Assembly: GCA_023621895.1 (NCBI GenBank)
Contig: JAMOAF010000317.1
Location: forward strand, 1 to 14,850
Length of the DNA: 14,850 bases
Source: Planctomycetota bacterium
GTDB taxonomy: Bacteria > Planctomycetota > Planctomycetia > Pirellulales > Thermoguttaceae
Direction of reading: 5' to 3'
Position numbers and translations under genes: made by a program. How positions within the stretch are numbered: the first letter of the stretch is position 1; each line of letters opens with the position of its first letter. Below the pieces are notes generated by a model. That model was not told the origin of the DNA. It saw only the letters and a list, made by a program, of their open reading frames with translations, and did no database searches. Below, in pieces: positions 8,148-14,083 of this stretch.

Positions 8148-8669
8148 CTACTGGCGCAGCGCCCGGCTCGGCAACTGGCGCTCGGGGCGGGTGAACTCCC
8201 GGCCGTACATCGTCCCTTCCCGCTGAATCTTCGCTTGCAGGTCGATGATTGCCTGGATCAACTGCTCGGGCCGCGGCGGGCAGCCCGGAACGTACATGTC
8301 GACGGGAATGAAGCGGTCAATCCCCTGGACAACGCTGTAGGTGTCGAACACCCCGCCGGTGGACGCGCAGGCGCCCATCGAAATACACCACTTCGGCTCG
8401 TGCATCTGCTGCCAGATCCGCTGGAGCACCGGCAGCATCTTCATCACCACCCGGCCCGCCACGATCAACAGGTCGCACTGCCGGGGACTGAAACGGAAGA
8501 CTTCGGCGCCGAATCGGGCAAGATCGTGGCGGCTGGCGCCGGTTGCCATCAGCTCGATTCCGCAGCAGGCCGTGGCGAAAGGCATCGGCCACAAGCTGTT
8601 CTTCCGGCACCAACTCACCATCTCGTCAAGCTTGGTGATCACGACATTGTCGGGCAACTCTAACGCCAC
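8148..8669 (-). CDS. nuoB: NADH-quinone oxidoreductase subunit B (cluster N2)
   Basis: Connecting-arm subunit that holds the terminal [4Fe-4S] cluster N2 and donates electrons to quinone; related to NiFe-hydrogenase small subunits. It has 173 residues. The unusual tandem-cysteine ligand pair C35-C36 (FATACCGIEL) is present, with C101 (MGACAST) and C130 (VPGCPPRPE). The spacings of 65 and 29 residues are the same as in the E. coli protein (63/64, 129, 158). I chose a GTG start at 8669 that overlaps the nuoA stop by 10 nt (GTGGCGTTAG) and is preceded by AAGGGGGT at a good distance. The open frame reaching 8831 is out-of-frame nuoA DNA and does not resemble the family. Confidence 0.96.
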   Translation of the reverse strand: MALELPDNVVITKLDEMVSWCRKNSLWPMPFATACCGIELMATGASRHDLARFGAEVFRFSPRQCDLLIVAGRVVMKMLPVLQRIWQQMHEPKWCISMGACASTGGVFDTYSVVQGIDRFIPVDMYVPGCPPRPEQLIQAIIDLQAKIQREGTMYGREFTRPERQLPSRALRQ

Positions 8670-9067
8670 CGGAAGACCCCCTTGCGCCAGTCGTATACGA
8701 ATCCGAGCGCCAACAGCACAAGGAAGACCATGCCGCCCGCGAAAACCAGCGGCGGCCGACCGGCGGCAGCCTCGGCCGCCGCACCACTCGGCAACCCGGC
8801 CGGCAAGTCGCCGCTGAACACCACGGCCCAAGGATAGAGAAACAACAGTTCAACGTCGAAGATGAGAAAGGCGATGGCCACGAGTGAAAAACGGACGTCG
8901 AATCGCCGGCGCGTGTGATGGATCGGGTCCATCCCGCTCTCATACGGCATCCGCTTGACATCGGTGACCCGCCGCGGACCGCAGAGATGGCCAATCACGA
9001 GCAGCGCAACGGCCAAACCCACCAGGCTGGCAAAGAACAACGCCAGTGGGAGGACGACGCCATGCAT
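8660..9067 (-). CDS. nuoA: NADH-quinone oxidoreductase subunit A
   Basis: Small membrane subunit of complex I and first gene of the operon. It has 135 residues with three predicted helices (about 4-25, 56-80 and 108-127). The second follows the conserved YESGMDP loop and contains FDVELLFLYPWAV, both hallmarks of NuoA/ND3. The loop between helices 1 and 2 takes part in the active/deactive switching known for ND3. The start is the ATG at 9067, preceded by GAAGG with 8 nt spacing. A TTG at 9103 and a GTG at 9082 are in frame but lack a better ribosome site. A promoter candidate lies about 70 nt upstream. The stop overlaps the nuoB start. Confidence 0.96.
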   Translation of the reverse strand: MHGVVLPLALFFASLVGLAVALLVIGHLCGPRRVTDVKRMPYESGMDPIHHTRRRFDVRFSLVAIAFLIFDVELLFLYPWAVVFSGDLPAGLPSGAAAEAAAGRPPLVFAGGMVFLVLLALGFVYDWRKGVFRWR

Positions 9068-9141
9068 GGCCGGGGCCTTCACAAAAAAACGGTCGAGAAC
9101 CAAGCGGCAACTCCGCGGGCCGCGCCAGTATTATCGCTGGC

Positions 9142-9170
9142 ATTCTATGGAGCGGTTTTTCTCCGGTCAA
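9142..9170 (-). promoter_or_regulatory. Sigma70-type promoter candidate of the nuo operon
   Basis: On the minus strand, TTGACC (9170-9165) and TAGAAT (9147-9142) are separated by exactly 17 bp, matching five of six bases of each consensus box. Transcription would begin near 9135, giving a leader of about 68 nt to the nuoA ATG. It lies downstream of the terminator at 9279-9322, so the operon is insulated from upstream transcripts. The assignment rests only on box match and location. Confidence 0.7.
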
Positions 9171-9278
9171 CCCAGACAAGAGAGCGCTTTGAGCAATGCC
9201 GCCCAATCGCCGAGGAACCGGCTGGGCAACGGCAATGCGCACCGTTGTAGCAGCAATCGTCCCGGAACCAGACAGCGC

Positions 9279-9322
9279 AAAAAAATCGCCCTTCGCAGGC
9301 GGGGCAGGGACCTGCGAAGGGC
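9279..9322 (-). terminator. Intrinsic terminator upstream of the nuo promoter
   Basis: A perfect 12-bp stem, GCCCTTCGCAGG (9288-9299) with CCTGCGAAGGGC (9311-9322), has an 11-nt loop. On the minus strand it is followed, after GAT-type bases, by a run of T (A at 9279-9285 on the plus strand). The geometry is that of a strong rho-independent terminator. The terminator at 9575-9626 already serves the 108-residue gene, so this one probably ends a transcript that starts between them. Confidence 0.8.
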
Positions 9323-9394
9323 CATGTGGCAAGATCGAAATCCTGCCATGCTGGATTATCGGCACAACGCCGCCGTTTCTCAACCCCACCTTCG
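9279..9394 (-). ncRNA. Candidate small structured RNA ending at the 9279-9322 terminator
   Basis: No protein gene fits here, but the stretch is dense in stem-loops on the minus strand. A 5-bp hairpin (ACCCC/GGGGT, 9383-9398) lies at or just before the expected 5' end. A second hairpin (9323-9350) has arms built on GCAGGAT / ATCTTGC around a TTCG tetraloop, with flanking CATG/CATG. The 12-bp terminator hairpin with its T run follows directly. A weak promoter, TTGATT (9431-9426) and TTTAAT (9406-9401), spaced 19 bp, would start an RNA of about 115 nt near 9394. Alternatives are a remnant repeat element or a premature leader of nuo. The function is unknown and the 5' end is inferred. Confidence 0.35.
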
Positions 9395-9440
9395 GGGTAA
9401 ATTAAAAACTTTACATTCCGTTTAGAATCAACGCGAAAGG

Positions 9441-9458
9441 ACAATCCGCGTAGATTGT
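9441..9458. promoter_or_regulatory. Operator-like inverted repeat ACAATC-N6-GATTGT
   Basis: Perfect 6-bp arms with a 6-bp spacer, extended by a GGACAATC direct copy at 9467-9474. On the minus strand the right arm overlaps TACAAT, a five-of-six -10 box without a good -35. The shape is that of a dimeric regulator site. No regulator gene is seen in the window, and the arms are short enough to occur by chance. Confidence 0.3.
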
Positions 9459-9574
9459 AGTGTAACGGACAATCGATCGAATGGCGGCCGTCCTTGATGC
9501 CCTCAATCGCTATCAGGAAGAAGGGCTGATGATCACCAGCCAGCCAGAACGCGCAGGTCGGCGGCGCGCAGATC

Positions 9575-9626
9575 AAAAAAAAAGCCCCGAACGCCCCGGC
9601 CCCCCCGGACCCGGTTCGTTCGGGGC
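9575..9626 (-). terminator. Intrinsic terminator after the 108-residue secreted protein gene
   Basis: A perfect 10-bp stem GCCCCGAACG (9584-9593) / CGTTCGGGGC (9617-9626) encloses a 23-nt G/C-rich loop. On the minus strand it is followed directly by nine T (A at 9575-9583 on the plus strand). It lies about 157 nt past the stop codon of the gene ending at 9783. The plus-strand side (CAATTATTCTC) is only weakly T-rich, so it is mainly unidirectional. Confidence 0.88.
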
Positions 9627-9782
9627 AATTATTCTCAATCCGAGTATGGGGAACCAATTCTTGATCGCTAGGGCCAGCGGCGGCCTTCCGTTCGGGCCGT
9701 GCCGCCCTTTTTTGAAAGGTTCCATTTTCCCCGCATGGGCTACTCGGCTTGAAAACCCAGCGGGGCGACGTTCCGAGCCGGT

Positions 9783-10109
9783 TCAGAAGATGTCGAGAAC
9801 GAAATGGTGTCCTGAATGGTAGCGGCGTGCTTGCGGGTAGTAGTTATGCCACCAGAGGTTGTAAACCGGGATTCGCATTTCGGGCGGATAGCGATAATAG
9901 AGGTCTTCGGAACTGCGGTAGTAGTCCGTGCTCCAGAAGTTCTGTGGATAGTAGACGTAGGGGTAATGGTAAAAACGATTCCAGTCTTGGGTGCTGTAGG
10001 TGCGCCCCCATTGCCGCCCGTAAGCCTGCTGCGCCTGGGCATCGGAAGCGCCCATCAACAGCCAGACCGTCGCAACGCACACGCACACGAATACGATTCG
10101 GCGAATCAT
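9783..10109 (-). CDS. Small secreted Tyr/Trp-rich protein, function unknown
   Basis: A 108-residue protein with a clear signal peptide: MIRR, a hydrophobic core (residues 5-19), and a likely cleavage after AQA (26). The mature part of about 82 residues contains 16 Tyr and 5 Trp, often as YY, WW or HYPYVYYP clusters. It has no Cys or Lys and ends HHFVLDIF. The start is the ATG at 10109, with GGAGGGGA about 7 nt upstream, better than in-frame codons further up. I recognise the pattern from secreted planctomycete proteins that automatic pipelines sometimes label calmodulin-binding. That is a recollection, and the label is not a demonstrated function. The gene is probably monocistronic: a 312-bp gap separates it from the upstream SDR gene and a terminator follows. 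An outer-membrane, periplasmic or extracellular role is likely. Confidence 0.85.
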   Translation of the reverse strand: MIRRIVFVCVCVATVWLLMGASDAQAQQAYGRQWGRTYSTQDWNRFYHYPYVYYPQNFWSTDYYRSSEDLYYRYPPEMRIPVYNLWWHNYYPQARRYHSGHHFVLDIF

Positions 10110-10421
10110 CGGTTTTCCCCTCCACGCGAAGGTGCGGTTTCTCTTCCTTGAGGTCTTCAATTTCCCGGGCGGCCAATCCGCGGGATGCATCACCGCCCGG
10201 CCGAAGGCGAGCCATCTTGCGATCAGGACCGCGGGCCATGGGCTCTCGAGTCGTATCCCCTCGTAGAATCCCCACGGCCGAGCAGCCTAGAGAAACCATC
10301 GGCAACGCTCATAATCCGTATTGAGGGAATATCCCACATACTCCGCACATTCAATACAATCAGCGCCCGCAAACTCCGCCCAGTCGCGCCGGCCCTGGAA
10401 AATCGCCGCAGATTCCGCCGA
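10110..10421. other. Intergenic leader region of the secreted-protein gene
   Basis: This stretch of 312 bp has no gene. It contains an inverted repeat CCGGGCGG (10165-10172) / CCGCCCGG (10193-10200) with a 20-nt loop, which would lie in the 5' leader of the secreted-protein mRNA. A weak minus-strand promoter possibility is TTGAAT (10354-10349) with TATTCC (10331-10326) at 17 bp, but the -10 match is poor. I see no good terminator for the SDR gene that ends at 10422. Confidence 0.5.
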
Positions 10422-11279
10422 TCATTCGCCGAGGATCGCGGCCAGGCCCTCCCGGAAGCTCGGAAATCGGAGTTCGACGCCAAGCTCCTCGAGCATCCGG
10501 CGATTCGAGATCCGCTTGTTGCCCAGGATCGCCGCGGCGGCCCGAGAACCTGGCTCCGGCGCCGAGAATCTCGGCGGCGCGGCCCCCAGAAGCCGGGCAA
10601 TCTGACGGTAGAAGTCCCGGCGAGTCGTGGGAGAACCGTCCGACGCCAGGTAGGTCCGCGGGGCGGCGGCCTTCGATTCGGCGGCCAGAATCACGCGGAC
10701 CGCATCGTCGACGTGGATCAGGTTGAGGAAGGAATCGGCCGGCGCGGCGACCGGCCGTCCCGCCTTGACGTCCGCCAGCTTGGGAATTCGCCCCGGGCCA
10801 TACAGGCCGGCCAGACGGATGATGATCGCCCGCGAGCCGAGCGGATGGCCGCGGAGCCGCTCCTCGGCTTCAAGGCCAAAACGTCCGGCCTCGCGAACCG
10901 GCCGGCACTCCGCGGCCTCGTCGACCCAATCTCCCCGGCGATCGCCGATCACACCCGTCGAACTGGCGTAGATCAGACGCCCCGTCTGCCGATCCAGCGC
11001 ATCCAGGACATTCTGCAACCCGCCGACGGTCACCGCCCGGCGCGACGGTGCCGAACGCGGATCGTAGGCGATCGAGTAGAGCACGGTCTCGGCCGGCGGC
11101 AGACCGGCGAGCGTCTCGGGACGCGTCACATCGGCGACAATCGGCTCGATGCCCGCACGGGCCAATTTCTCCGCTCGCCCTGCGTTTCGCGTGACGGCGG
11201 CCACCTGCCGCCCATCCGCCAGCCACGCCAGGGCAACACGGCAGCCGAGATAGCCGCAGCCGAAGACGAGGCGTGTCAT
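10422..11279 (-). CDS. NAD(P)-binding atypical SDR / NAD-dependent epimerase-like protein
   Basis: A 285-residue Rossmann-fold protein of the extended/atypical short-chain dehydrogenase type, similar in outline to the YeeZ-like group. It has the dinucleotide motif GCGYLG (7-12), a basic residue at the end of beta-2 (VTRN, suggesting NADP), and the structural strand end YASSTGVIGD (104-113). Further signatures are the RLAGLYGPGR substrate-side motif (155-164) and NLIHVDDAV (186-194), typical of epimerase-family proteins. The catalytic YxxxK that would align before L-E-A-E (136-139) is missing: the expected positions hold Ala131 and Gly135. A classical epimerase or reductase mechanism is therefore unlikely. 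The start ATG overlaps the ruvX stop (ATGA). Its substrate cannot be told from the sequence. Confidence 0.85.
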   Translation of the reverse strand: MTRLVFGCGYLGCRVALAWLADGRQVAAVTRNAGRAEKLARAGIEPIVADVTRPETLAGLPPAETVLYSIAYDPRSAPSRRAVTVGGLQNVLDALDRQTGRLIYASSTGVIGDRRGDWVDEAAECRPVREAGRFGLEAEERLRGHPLGSRAIIIRLAGLYGPGRIPKLADVKAGRPVAAPADSFLNLIHVDDAVRVILAAESKAAAPRTYLASDGSPTTRRDFYRQIARLLGAAPPRFSAPEPGSRAAAAILGNKRISNRRMLEELGVELRFPSFREGLAAILGE

Positions 11280-11737
11280 GGCCGGTCTTCCAGGGAGCCG
11301 GGCGGGCCGCCGCCGGTCGATTCGAGGTAGGCGGAGAGCATGATCTGGGCCGCAAGCATGTCGAGACGCTTCTTTCTTCGCTTTTTCGTCATTTGCGCAT
11401 CGAGCAACGCCTGCTCCGCTTCGTGGCTGGTGAACCGTTCATCGTAGAATTCAACCGGAACGCCCGTAACCTCGCTGAGCCAGCGGCCGAATTGTCGGGC
11501 CTCGGCGGATTTCTTGCTCTCGTTGCCGTCGAGATGGACGGGCAGACCGACAACGAACAGGGCGATCTGCTCCTCTTCCACAAGCCGTTGGAACCGCCGC
11601 TGGTCTTGCGCCTTGTCTCGCCGCGTGTAGTTCTCGTAGGGGCTGGCGATCCGCCGCCGCGGATCACTCACGGCGATGCCGATGCGGACCGTTCCGTAGT
11701 CGATCCCGGCAACCCGTCCCTGAGGCCTCTCACTCAT
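11276..11737 (-). CDS. ruvX: RuvX/YqgF-family putative Holliday junction resolvase / pre-16S rRNA nuclease
   Basis: A 153-residue RNase H-fold nuclease. In E. coli the YqgF protein processes the 5' end of 16S rRNA precursor, and a Mycobacterium homologue resolves Holliday junctions; which activity applies here is not known. Visible motifs are GIDYGTVRIGIA (11-22, with catalytic Asp13), FVVGLPVHLDG (61-71), YDERFTS (98-104, with Glu100) and the basic KKRRKKRLDMLAAQIML (118-134, with Asp126). The length is near the family norm of about 140, plus a short Gly/Pro tail. The start ATG overlaps the hydrolase stop by 4 nt and the stop overlaps the SDR start by 4 nt, so all three are probably translationally coupled. 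Confidence 0.93.
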   Translation of the reverse strand: MSERPQGRVAGIDYGTVRIGIAVSDPRRRIASPYENYTRRDKAQDQRRFQRLVEEEQIALFVVGLPVHLDGNESKKSAEARQFGRWLSEVTGVPVEFYDERFTSHEAEQALLDAQMTKKRRKKRLDMLAAQIMLSAYLESTGGGPPGSLEDRP

Positions 11738-12837
11738 CGGGTTTGCGCCCCCGGCCTTCCGGCAACCGGCGGCGGGCTCTGCGGACCGTCCACCAGTGGC
11801 GGCGTCCTGCCGGCGATTTCGGAAGGCGGATTCTCAAGAACCGGCTGCCGCTGGTCTTCCGCGACAAAAAAACCATCGTTGAGAAAGTTCAGCGCGTATT
11901 TGAAGGTCCGCGGGTCGTTGGCAATCAGCTCGTGGATCATTGGCACGAGAACGAAATCGCTCGCCCCCTTCAGGCGGGTCGTGTTCACGCCGATTCGCCC
12001 ATCGTCATCGCCCGGCAAAAAAAAGCTGAAACCACCGCCGTGGCCAAGCCCGCCGGCAATGATCCCAAACGGGCAAGGGGGCGTGGCCAGGTCGCTCTCA
12101 AGCCAACTCCACTCGGCGCCAAGCTGCCGGCCGGGCTTTCCCAGCACCGCCTTGAAAACGGAATTGTCAGACAACCGCGTTGCCGCCAACGATCCGTGAT
12201 TCGGCGGCGCGATCATCACCACGCGGCGCCAGCGGGGATCGGGCCGGCCCCACTGCTTCTGGACGTCGGCCATGTAATGCCGGATCACGATGTTTCCCAT
12301 GCTGTGGCCGACAAAATTTAGTTCCTCGACCTCCGGCAGTCCGTCGACCACCCGGGCCAGCGAGCGGGCGTGGTCGGCCATCGAACCCCGCGTGCTCGGG
12401 TATTCCACATTGACGATCGTGTAGTCGCCCTGGCTCTGAAGATAATCGGCCAGGCGGCGCATCGTCCATCGCGATGCCCCCAAGCCGTGAAGAATCACCA
12501 CGGCCCTGCCTCGCATCGGCTCGATCTGCTGGCTCCGCTTGATCTCCTCAAGTGTCTTCAGACATTTTTCAAACGATCCAGTGGCATGGCAGAACTCCTT
12601 CGGCCCGAGCAGCCGGCAGTCGCCTCCGCGCCCCGCCCGCTCTTGGATTCGCCACTCGTGAAGCACGTGCACGTCGGCCCAGAACTGGCTTCCTCCCAAG
12701 GTCGGCAGGGGAATCCTGCTCTCAAACATGTCGCTCGATCCCGCCGACTCGTGCGGGCCAGCCGTATCCTGGGCAAACGCAAGGGGGGCGAGGATTGCCG
12801 TCAGAATCAGTGGAATGAACGTCCTTGTGCCAGCCAT
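11734..12837 (-). CDS. Secreted or periplasmic alpha/beta-hydrolase (esterase/lipase-like)
   Basis: A 367-residue protein with a signal peptide (residues 1-22, MAGTRTF then a hydrophobic stretch ending AFA-QD). After a linker with several Cys (C74, C83, C92), the hydrolase fold begins near 105. VVILHGLG (113-120) is the oxyanion-hole HG motif and VGHSMGN (176-182) the nucleophile elbow with Ser179. PGDDDGRIGV (275-284) supplies the probable Asp279 and VPMIHEL (298-304) the probable His302, completing a catalytic triad. The last 40 residues are Pro-rich and possibly disordered. The start at 12837 has GGAGG 6 nt upstream; the upstream open frame to 12969 lacks the signal peptide pattern. A promoter lies about 130 nt upstream. 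Lipase or carboxylesterase activity is likely and the substrate is unknown. Confidence 0.9.
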   Translation of the reverse strand: MAGTRTFIPLILTAILAPLAFAQDTAGPHESAGSSDMFESRIPLPTLGGSQFWADVHVLHEWRIQERAGRGGDCRLLGPKEFCHATGSFEKCLKTLEEIKRSQQIEPMRGRAVVILHGLGASRWTMRRLADYLQSQGDYTIVNVEYPSTRGSMADHARSLARVVDGLPEVEELNFVGHSMGNIVIRHYMADVQKQWGRPDPRWRRVVMIAPPNHGSLAATRLSDNSVFKAVLGKPGRQLGAEWSWLESDLATPPCPFGIIAGGLGHGGGFSFFLPGDDDGRIGVNTTRLKGASDFVLVPMIHELIANDPRTFKYALNFLNDGFFVAEDQRQPVLENPPSEIAGRTPPLVDGPQSPPPVAGRPGAQTR

Positions 12838-12971
12838 GGCAACCTCCGACGACTCAAGATGGGGAACACCTCCGCCCAGAGCGCTGGGAGAACGTCCCGG
12901 CGAGCCGCAGCGGCGGCCCCCAACTACCCTGCCGCCGATACGGTCGGACTCCCCGTATGGACAACACACTG

Positions 12972-12999
12972 ATCATATCCTTGCGCCGCTGGTTGCCAA
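12972..12999 (-). promoter_or_regulatory. Sigma70-type promoter candidate for the hydrolase-ruvX-SDR unit
   Basis: Minus-strand TTGGCA (12999-12994) and TATGAT (12977-12972), spaced 16 bp, each match five of six consensus bases. Transcription would start near 12965, giving a leader of about 128 nt. A small stem (ATACGG/CCGTAT, about 12938-12958) lies in that leader. Confidence 0.55.
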
Positions 13000-13156
13000 G
13001 GTCAATTCGCGGGCACCCGCGGGGGGCGCGGCGAGCCGCAGACCTCTGCCGAGGCCTTTACGCCGGTCTCTGCCGAGGCCTGCCCGTGCGGCCCCGCCCG
13101 GCCCGGAGACCGGGGGGCCGCGCCTCGGGCGCACGGCGTCTTCCAGGGAGGGCGAC

Positions 13157-13180
13157 GAACGCGCCCCGCGGGACGCGTTC
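13157..13180. repeat. 24-bp palindrome directly after the stop of the 173-residue gene
   Basis: The arms GAACGCGCCCCG and CGGGACGCGTTC pair along all 12 positions, with a single G-U (or A-C) at one position. It begins at the base after the TAG stop (13183-13181, minus strand). No U run follows, so it is not a standard intrinsic terminator. It could stabilise the mRNA 3' end, act in a rho-dependent context, or be a protein-binding site. Confidence 0.7.
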
Positions 13181-13702
13181 CTATGCGAAGCTGGGGGTGT
13201 CGGCAGGATTGGGCAGTAACGGCTGCTCGGCGATATCCGAGCTGATCTCCTCCGCCGGTCGAACGACCGCCTTGGCGTAGCCTAGATCGCGAATCACCTC
13301 GAGAATTTCGCTGCAAGTCGGAAACATCCGCCCGCTGTTTCGCTTGTACTCGTCGAGAGCGTTCATGAACTCGACCTCTTCTTCGGAGTAGTCGCGTTCA
13401 CACGTGGTCGGATCGATCTGGCGGCGCCGGTTGACCTTTGCGCGACGCTGGAGTTTCCGGCGCTCCACCGCCACCGGTTCCGAATTCGTGCGCCGTTCGC
13501 CGGAGGCACGCCGATCGGCCCTGCGGCGGTCGACGTGCACCTCTCCCTCAGCGGGGTCTTTGGCGGACTTCTGCTCTTTACATGGACTTTGGGCACGCTT
13601 GCCAGCCGCGGCGACTGCATTGGCCAGCGACAACTCTCGCGTGGCAGGTGACTCGCTTTTTGTTGACTTCGGAGTAGTGCTCTCTTTTCTGGTCTTCGCC
13701 AC
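13181..13702 (-). CDS. Conserved-looking protein with basic linker and short C-terminal domain, function unknown
   Basis: A 173-residue protein from a GTG at 13702, chosen because GAGAGG lies 6 nt upstream; the open frame extends to 13771 without a better site. The N-terminal half (1-57) is Lys/Ser/Thr/Ala-rich and low in complexity. Residues 58-95 are strongly basic (DRRRADRRASGERR, then ERRKLQRR and NRRR). A compact segment at 105-147, starting YSEEEVEFMNALDEYKR and continuing through GRMFPTCSEILEVI to RDLGY, looks like a small folded helical domain with conserved Phe-Pro-Thr-Cys. I believe this segment recurs in planctomycete hypothetical proteins, but I cannot name a family. The basic stretch suggests nucleic-acid or ribosome contact, which is inference only. 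It has no signal peptide or membrane helix. Confidence 0.8.
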   Translation of the reverse strand: MAKTRKESTTPKSTKSESPATRELSLANAVAAAGKRAQSPCKEQKSAKDPAEGEVHVDRRRADRRASGERRTNSEPVAVERRKLQRRAKVNRRRQIDPTTCERDYSEEEVEFMNALDEYKRNSGRMFPTCSEILEVIRDLGYAKAVVRPAEEISSDIAEQPLLPNPADTPSFA

Positions 13703-14083
13703 GGGCGTCCTCTCTTCTGGCTCGGTGCACGGGCAAGTCCGGAGCGGAGCACTCCCTCGCTGGATCGGCACTCAGACCGGCTCGTGCGGCTTTCTCGATT
13801 CTTTCCCCCCTGCGCCTGTCTCCCGGCGCAGGTTCGACGTGTACGAGAAGAGAGATCGGTCCGGCAGTGTCATAAAATTGACCGATTAGAGAAAATGGGC
13901 AGTTGTGGCAATTTTTCCGGGTCGTACGATTTGTCCTGATCGGGGGAAGATGACAGTCTCGCGGGCGCGCGGCAAAAAAAACACCACCTTAAAGGTGGTG
14001 TCTGGGGTCAGCCGAACAATCGACTCAAAACGTGCGGACGAGTGCCCGGACCTGCCCGCTCGCTCACACGGGGGGGCCTTGGT
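13703..14083. other. Intergenic region between the FHA gene and the 173-residue gene
   Basis: There is no gene in this stretch. On the minus strand it holds, in order, the FHA-gene terminator (13974-14001), then an AT-rich patch (about 13862-13915) that is the most likely promoter site for the next gene. The only box pair I find there is weak: TTGCCA followed by TAATCG at 17 bp. Next comes a leader stem-loop CCTGCGCC (13809-13816) / GGCGCAGG (13825-13832) with an 8-nt loop. The stem-loop would lie about 110 nt upstream of the GTG start. Confidence 0.55.
13974..14001 (-). terminator. Intrinsic terminator of the FHA-domain gene
   Basis: ACACCACCTT (13981-13990) pairs with AAGGTGGTGT (13992-14001), giving up to 10 bp with the inner AT pairs forming the loop. 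On the minus strand it is followed by eight T (A at 13974-13981 on the plus strand). It lies about 80 nt past the FHA stop codon and shows that this gene ends its transcript. The flanking CTGGGGTC beside the stem resembles sequence I recall near REP-type repeats, so a mobile origin is possible. Confidence 0.85.

Larger units (their letters stand above)
9171..9782. other. Gene-free region between the secreted-protein gene and the nuo promoter
   Basis: This is about 0.6 kb without a credible coding sequence. Open frames exist on both strands (for example 9145-9657 on the minus strand), but they run through both terminator hairpins and have no ribosome site or recognisable motif. The region holds the two intrinsic terminators, the inverted repeat at 9441-9458 and the possible small RNA, described separately. 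The stretch 9627-9782 is an unremarkable 3' UTR. Confidence 0.7.
12838..13180. other. Gene-free region upstream of the hydrolase gene
   Basis: These 343 bp are without a supported gene. Besides the promoter candidate and the palindrome at 13157-13180, they contain a 14-bp direct repeat CTCTGCCGAGGCCT at 13044-13057 and 13068-13081 (24-bp period). There is also a G/C-only hairpin around 13100-13118 (GCCCGG-AGA-CCGGG). No T run follows that hairpin, so I do not call it a terminator. Confidence 0.6.

Noticed and set aside
4984..8663. Long plus-strand ORFs opposite nuoB-nuoF (e.g. 4984-6084, 7416-8663)
   Set aside because: They are Arg/Ala/Gly-rich mirror translations of real genes on the minus strand.
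8670..8831. 54-residue N-terminal extension of nuoB
   Set aside because: It is nuoA coding DNA in another frame; the GTG at 8669 has a good ribosome site and gives the normal family length.
9145..9657. 170-codon minus-strand ORF upstream of nuoA
   Set aside because: It crosses both intrinsic terminators and the nuo promoter, has no ribosome site and shows no family pattern.
9481..9822. 113-codon plus-strand ORF beginning MAAVLDALNRYQEEG
   Set aside because: The first residues look protein-like, but the frame passes through the terminator hairpin into Pro/Gly-rich translation and overlaps the 3' end of the secreted-protein gene; no ribosome site.
13100..13118. Terminator at the G/C hairpin GCCCGG-AGA-CCGGG
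   Set aside because: Neither side has a T run; in such GC-rich DNA short hairpins like this are expected by chance.
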